From Acholoe squamosa (Eukaryota; Annelida; Polychaeta; Phyllodocida; Polynoidae): a stretch of 64,000 nt of DNA. The translations under genes were made by a program, and so were the position numbers. The stretch spans positions 55,841,774 to 55,905,773 of the forward strand of contig OX439046.1 of assembly GCA_949317995.1 (NCBI GenBank), read 5' to 3'. Below, in pieces: positions 63,121 through 64,000 of this stretch. The notes beneath the pieces are model-generated. The model was given only the letters and a program-made list of their open reading frames with translations. It was not told the origin of the DNA and searched no databases. Numbering within the stretch: the stretch's first letter is position 1; each line of letters begins with the position of its first letter.

Positions 63121-63998
63121 TATATCAAGTTACTACTCTTGCAAGATACATTTATTTTGCTGGAGTAGGTCTGGCCAGTGGCCCCAGATGTGACCTGTCC
63201 ACTGGTGTCTAGGAGTGAGCAGTAAATGCAATTCCTTGTAGTGCATTCATTAGAAAGTCTGCCCCCCAGGGCAGCCCGATGTTTATTGGGCTTTTCTGGG
63301 TCGAAGTCCACCTTAGCATGCACAAGAGAATTTCTTAGGGAAGGTGGTTTCCTCAGCCCCACAACCAGACGATGGTCATGGATGTGTTTGGTTCTGGCTG
63401 AGGTGGACAACACATCCCAGTTCTTTTTGACAATCTTTTGGACGTCATTGAAGCTGGGATGGAATGTGGTTACAACTATGACAGAGGGTTCTCCATCTTT
63501 GGTTTTGGCCGTCTGGCCGTAGTTGGCGGGGTCTGGTCTGGGTTCCAAAAGTGCCCTGACTAGACTCTCAGCTACCAGGGAGTCCGGGTAGCCCCTGCAT
63601 TTGAAATGTGTGGCTTTCACAAGGCTTTCCTTTATGAAGTCATCTTCGAATCGGCGAATCCGTAGAAATTGGCCATAAGGGATCCCCCTCTTACAATGCA
63701 GGGGATGTGCCGACTGGTAGTGTAGATAGTTATGAGCATCTGTCGGCTTATTGTGTAACATAGTTACTATTTGGTTTCCCACTAATTTCACCTCAGTATC
63801 TAGGAATGGAACTTTATCCCTAGATATCTCATGGGTGAATTTAATGGTGTCATGAACAGTGTTCAGATGATGGACAAATTTATCCAGTTCCTCCCTCCCA
63901 TGGTCCCATAGAAGGAAGATGTCGTCTATGAAACGAACCCACATAGTCGGTTGCTTTTCATAGGTGTAGACATGTCTGTCTTCAAAATCTGCCATGAA
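63042..63998 (-). CDS. Penelope-like reverse transcriptase plus start of GIY-YIG endonuclease (partial)
   Basis: The frame is open to the right edge of the window. The RT catalytic block reads WVRFIDDIFLLW, followed by the conserved VPFLDTEV and HNKPTDAHNYLHYQSAHP blocks of Penelope elements. Then come a Cys cluster (CTTRNCIYC), the NLIYCLSCKRC segment and YVGQT, which form the zinc-finger-like linker and the GIY-YIG signature. The last residues (after YVGQT) are out of frame with the family. The element uses RT and the nuclease for target-primed integration. Confidence 0.93.
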   Translation of the reverse strand, partial: FMADFEDRHVYTYEKQPTMWVRFIDDIFLLWDHGREELDKFVHHLNTVHDTIKFTHEISRDKVPFLDTEVKLVGNQIVTMLHNKPTDAHNYLHYQSAHPLHCKRGIPYGQFLRIRRFEDDFIKESLVKATHFKCRGYPDSLVAESLVRALLEPRPDPANYGQTAKTKDGEPSVIVVTTFHPSFNDVQKIVKKNWDVLSTSARTKHIHDHRLVVGLRKPPSLRNSLVHAKVDFDPEKPNKHRAALGGRLSNECTTRNCIYCSLLDTSGQVTSGATGQTYSSKINVSCKSSNLIYCLSCKRCKKQYVGQTLRIRTASVPM

Positions 63999-64000
63999 CA

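Larger units (their letters stand above)
61771..64000 (-). mobile_element. Penelope-like element, 3' part, interrupted by a fold-back insertion
   Basis: RT and GIY-YIG coding sequence enters from the right edge and ends at a stop near 62363. A hammerhead-like core lies about 370-400 bp downstream of the stop (61962-61994). A fold-back element at 62520-62928 splits the end of the coding region. A G/C-homopolymer block at 62290-62340 lies just past the stop. The 5' part is beyond the window. Confidence 0.85.

Overview
This is a eukaryotic, animal-type window, not bacterial. It holds intron-split serine-protease exons, tRNA-derived SINE heads, microsatellites, two satellite arrays and retroelements of four classes. 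Non-LTR, BEL/Pao, Ty3/Gypsy and Penelope elements together, with TATA-driven digestive-type protease exons, suggest an invertebrate metazoan. A marine deuterostome such as a lancelet, hemichordate or echinoderm seems plausible, but the species cannot be fixed from the sequence. Most of the DNA is mobile or repetitive, and only a few exons look like host genes.

Layout. 1-2671: 3' part of a non-LTR retrotransposon with a poly(A) tail. 3.5-8.4 kb: minus-strand S1 serine protease gene; exons are found for the signal/activation region, a middle segment, the Asp region and the pre-Ser region. A Ser-bearing terminal exon of a second copy lies at 15.7 kb. 8.4-16.9 kb: MITE-like hairpins, a GC-rich minisatellite and SINE heads. 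16.9-17.8 kb: 96-bp satellite. 17.9-18.4 kb: an intronless-looking 124-codon gene with a TATA box. 18.5-34.7 kb: a 172-bp satellite array split by a 13.3-kb BEL/Pao element. That element contains a 487-bp fold-back element and, inside its 3' LTR, a complete Ty3/Gypsy element. Target-site duplications (TSDs) make the order of insertion readable.

35.6-61.6 kb: two plus-strand exons with compatible phases (35661-35798 and 61482-61593) may belong to one host gene. Between them lies an unusually large LTR element (37007-55839, 18.8 kb, minus strand, 650-bp LTRs, 4-bp TSD) inserted in an older fold-back element. Its order is gag, in-frame UAG, protease-RT-RNase H-integrase, a short leader exon, accessory ORF 1, an F-type-envelope-like gene, and an accessory ORF in a 3' exon. 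The leader exon ends in a phase-2 donor that fits three downstream acceptors, so one start codon could serve several spliced products, as in complex retroviruses. A 2127-bp in-frame tandem duplication copies gag-C, UAG and protease. A small spliced gene with its own TATA box lies antisense inside the element.

56-61 kb: more fold-back elements, including a 1.6-kb one filled with about 45 copies of a palindrome of the form AGTCC-N-GGACT. 61.9-64 kb: a Penelope-like element (RT plus GIY-YIG), interrupted by another fold-back element, with a hammerhead-ribozyme-like core beyond its 3' end. The best candidates for an undescribed system are the splicing and readthrough architecture of the giant env-bearing element, and the group of fold-back elements whose arms are built from element-specific short repeats.
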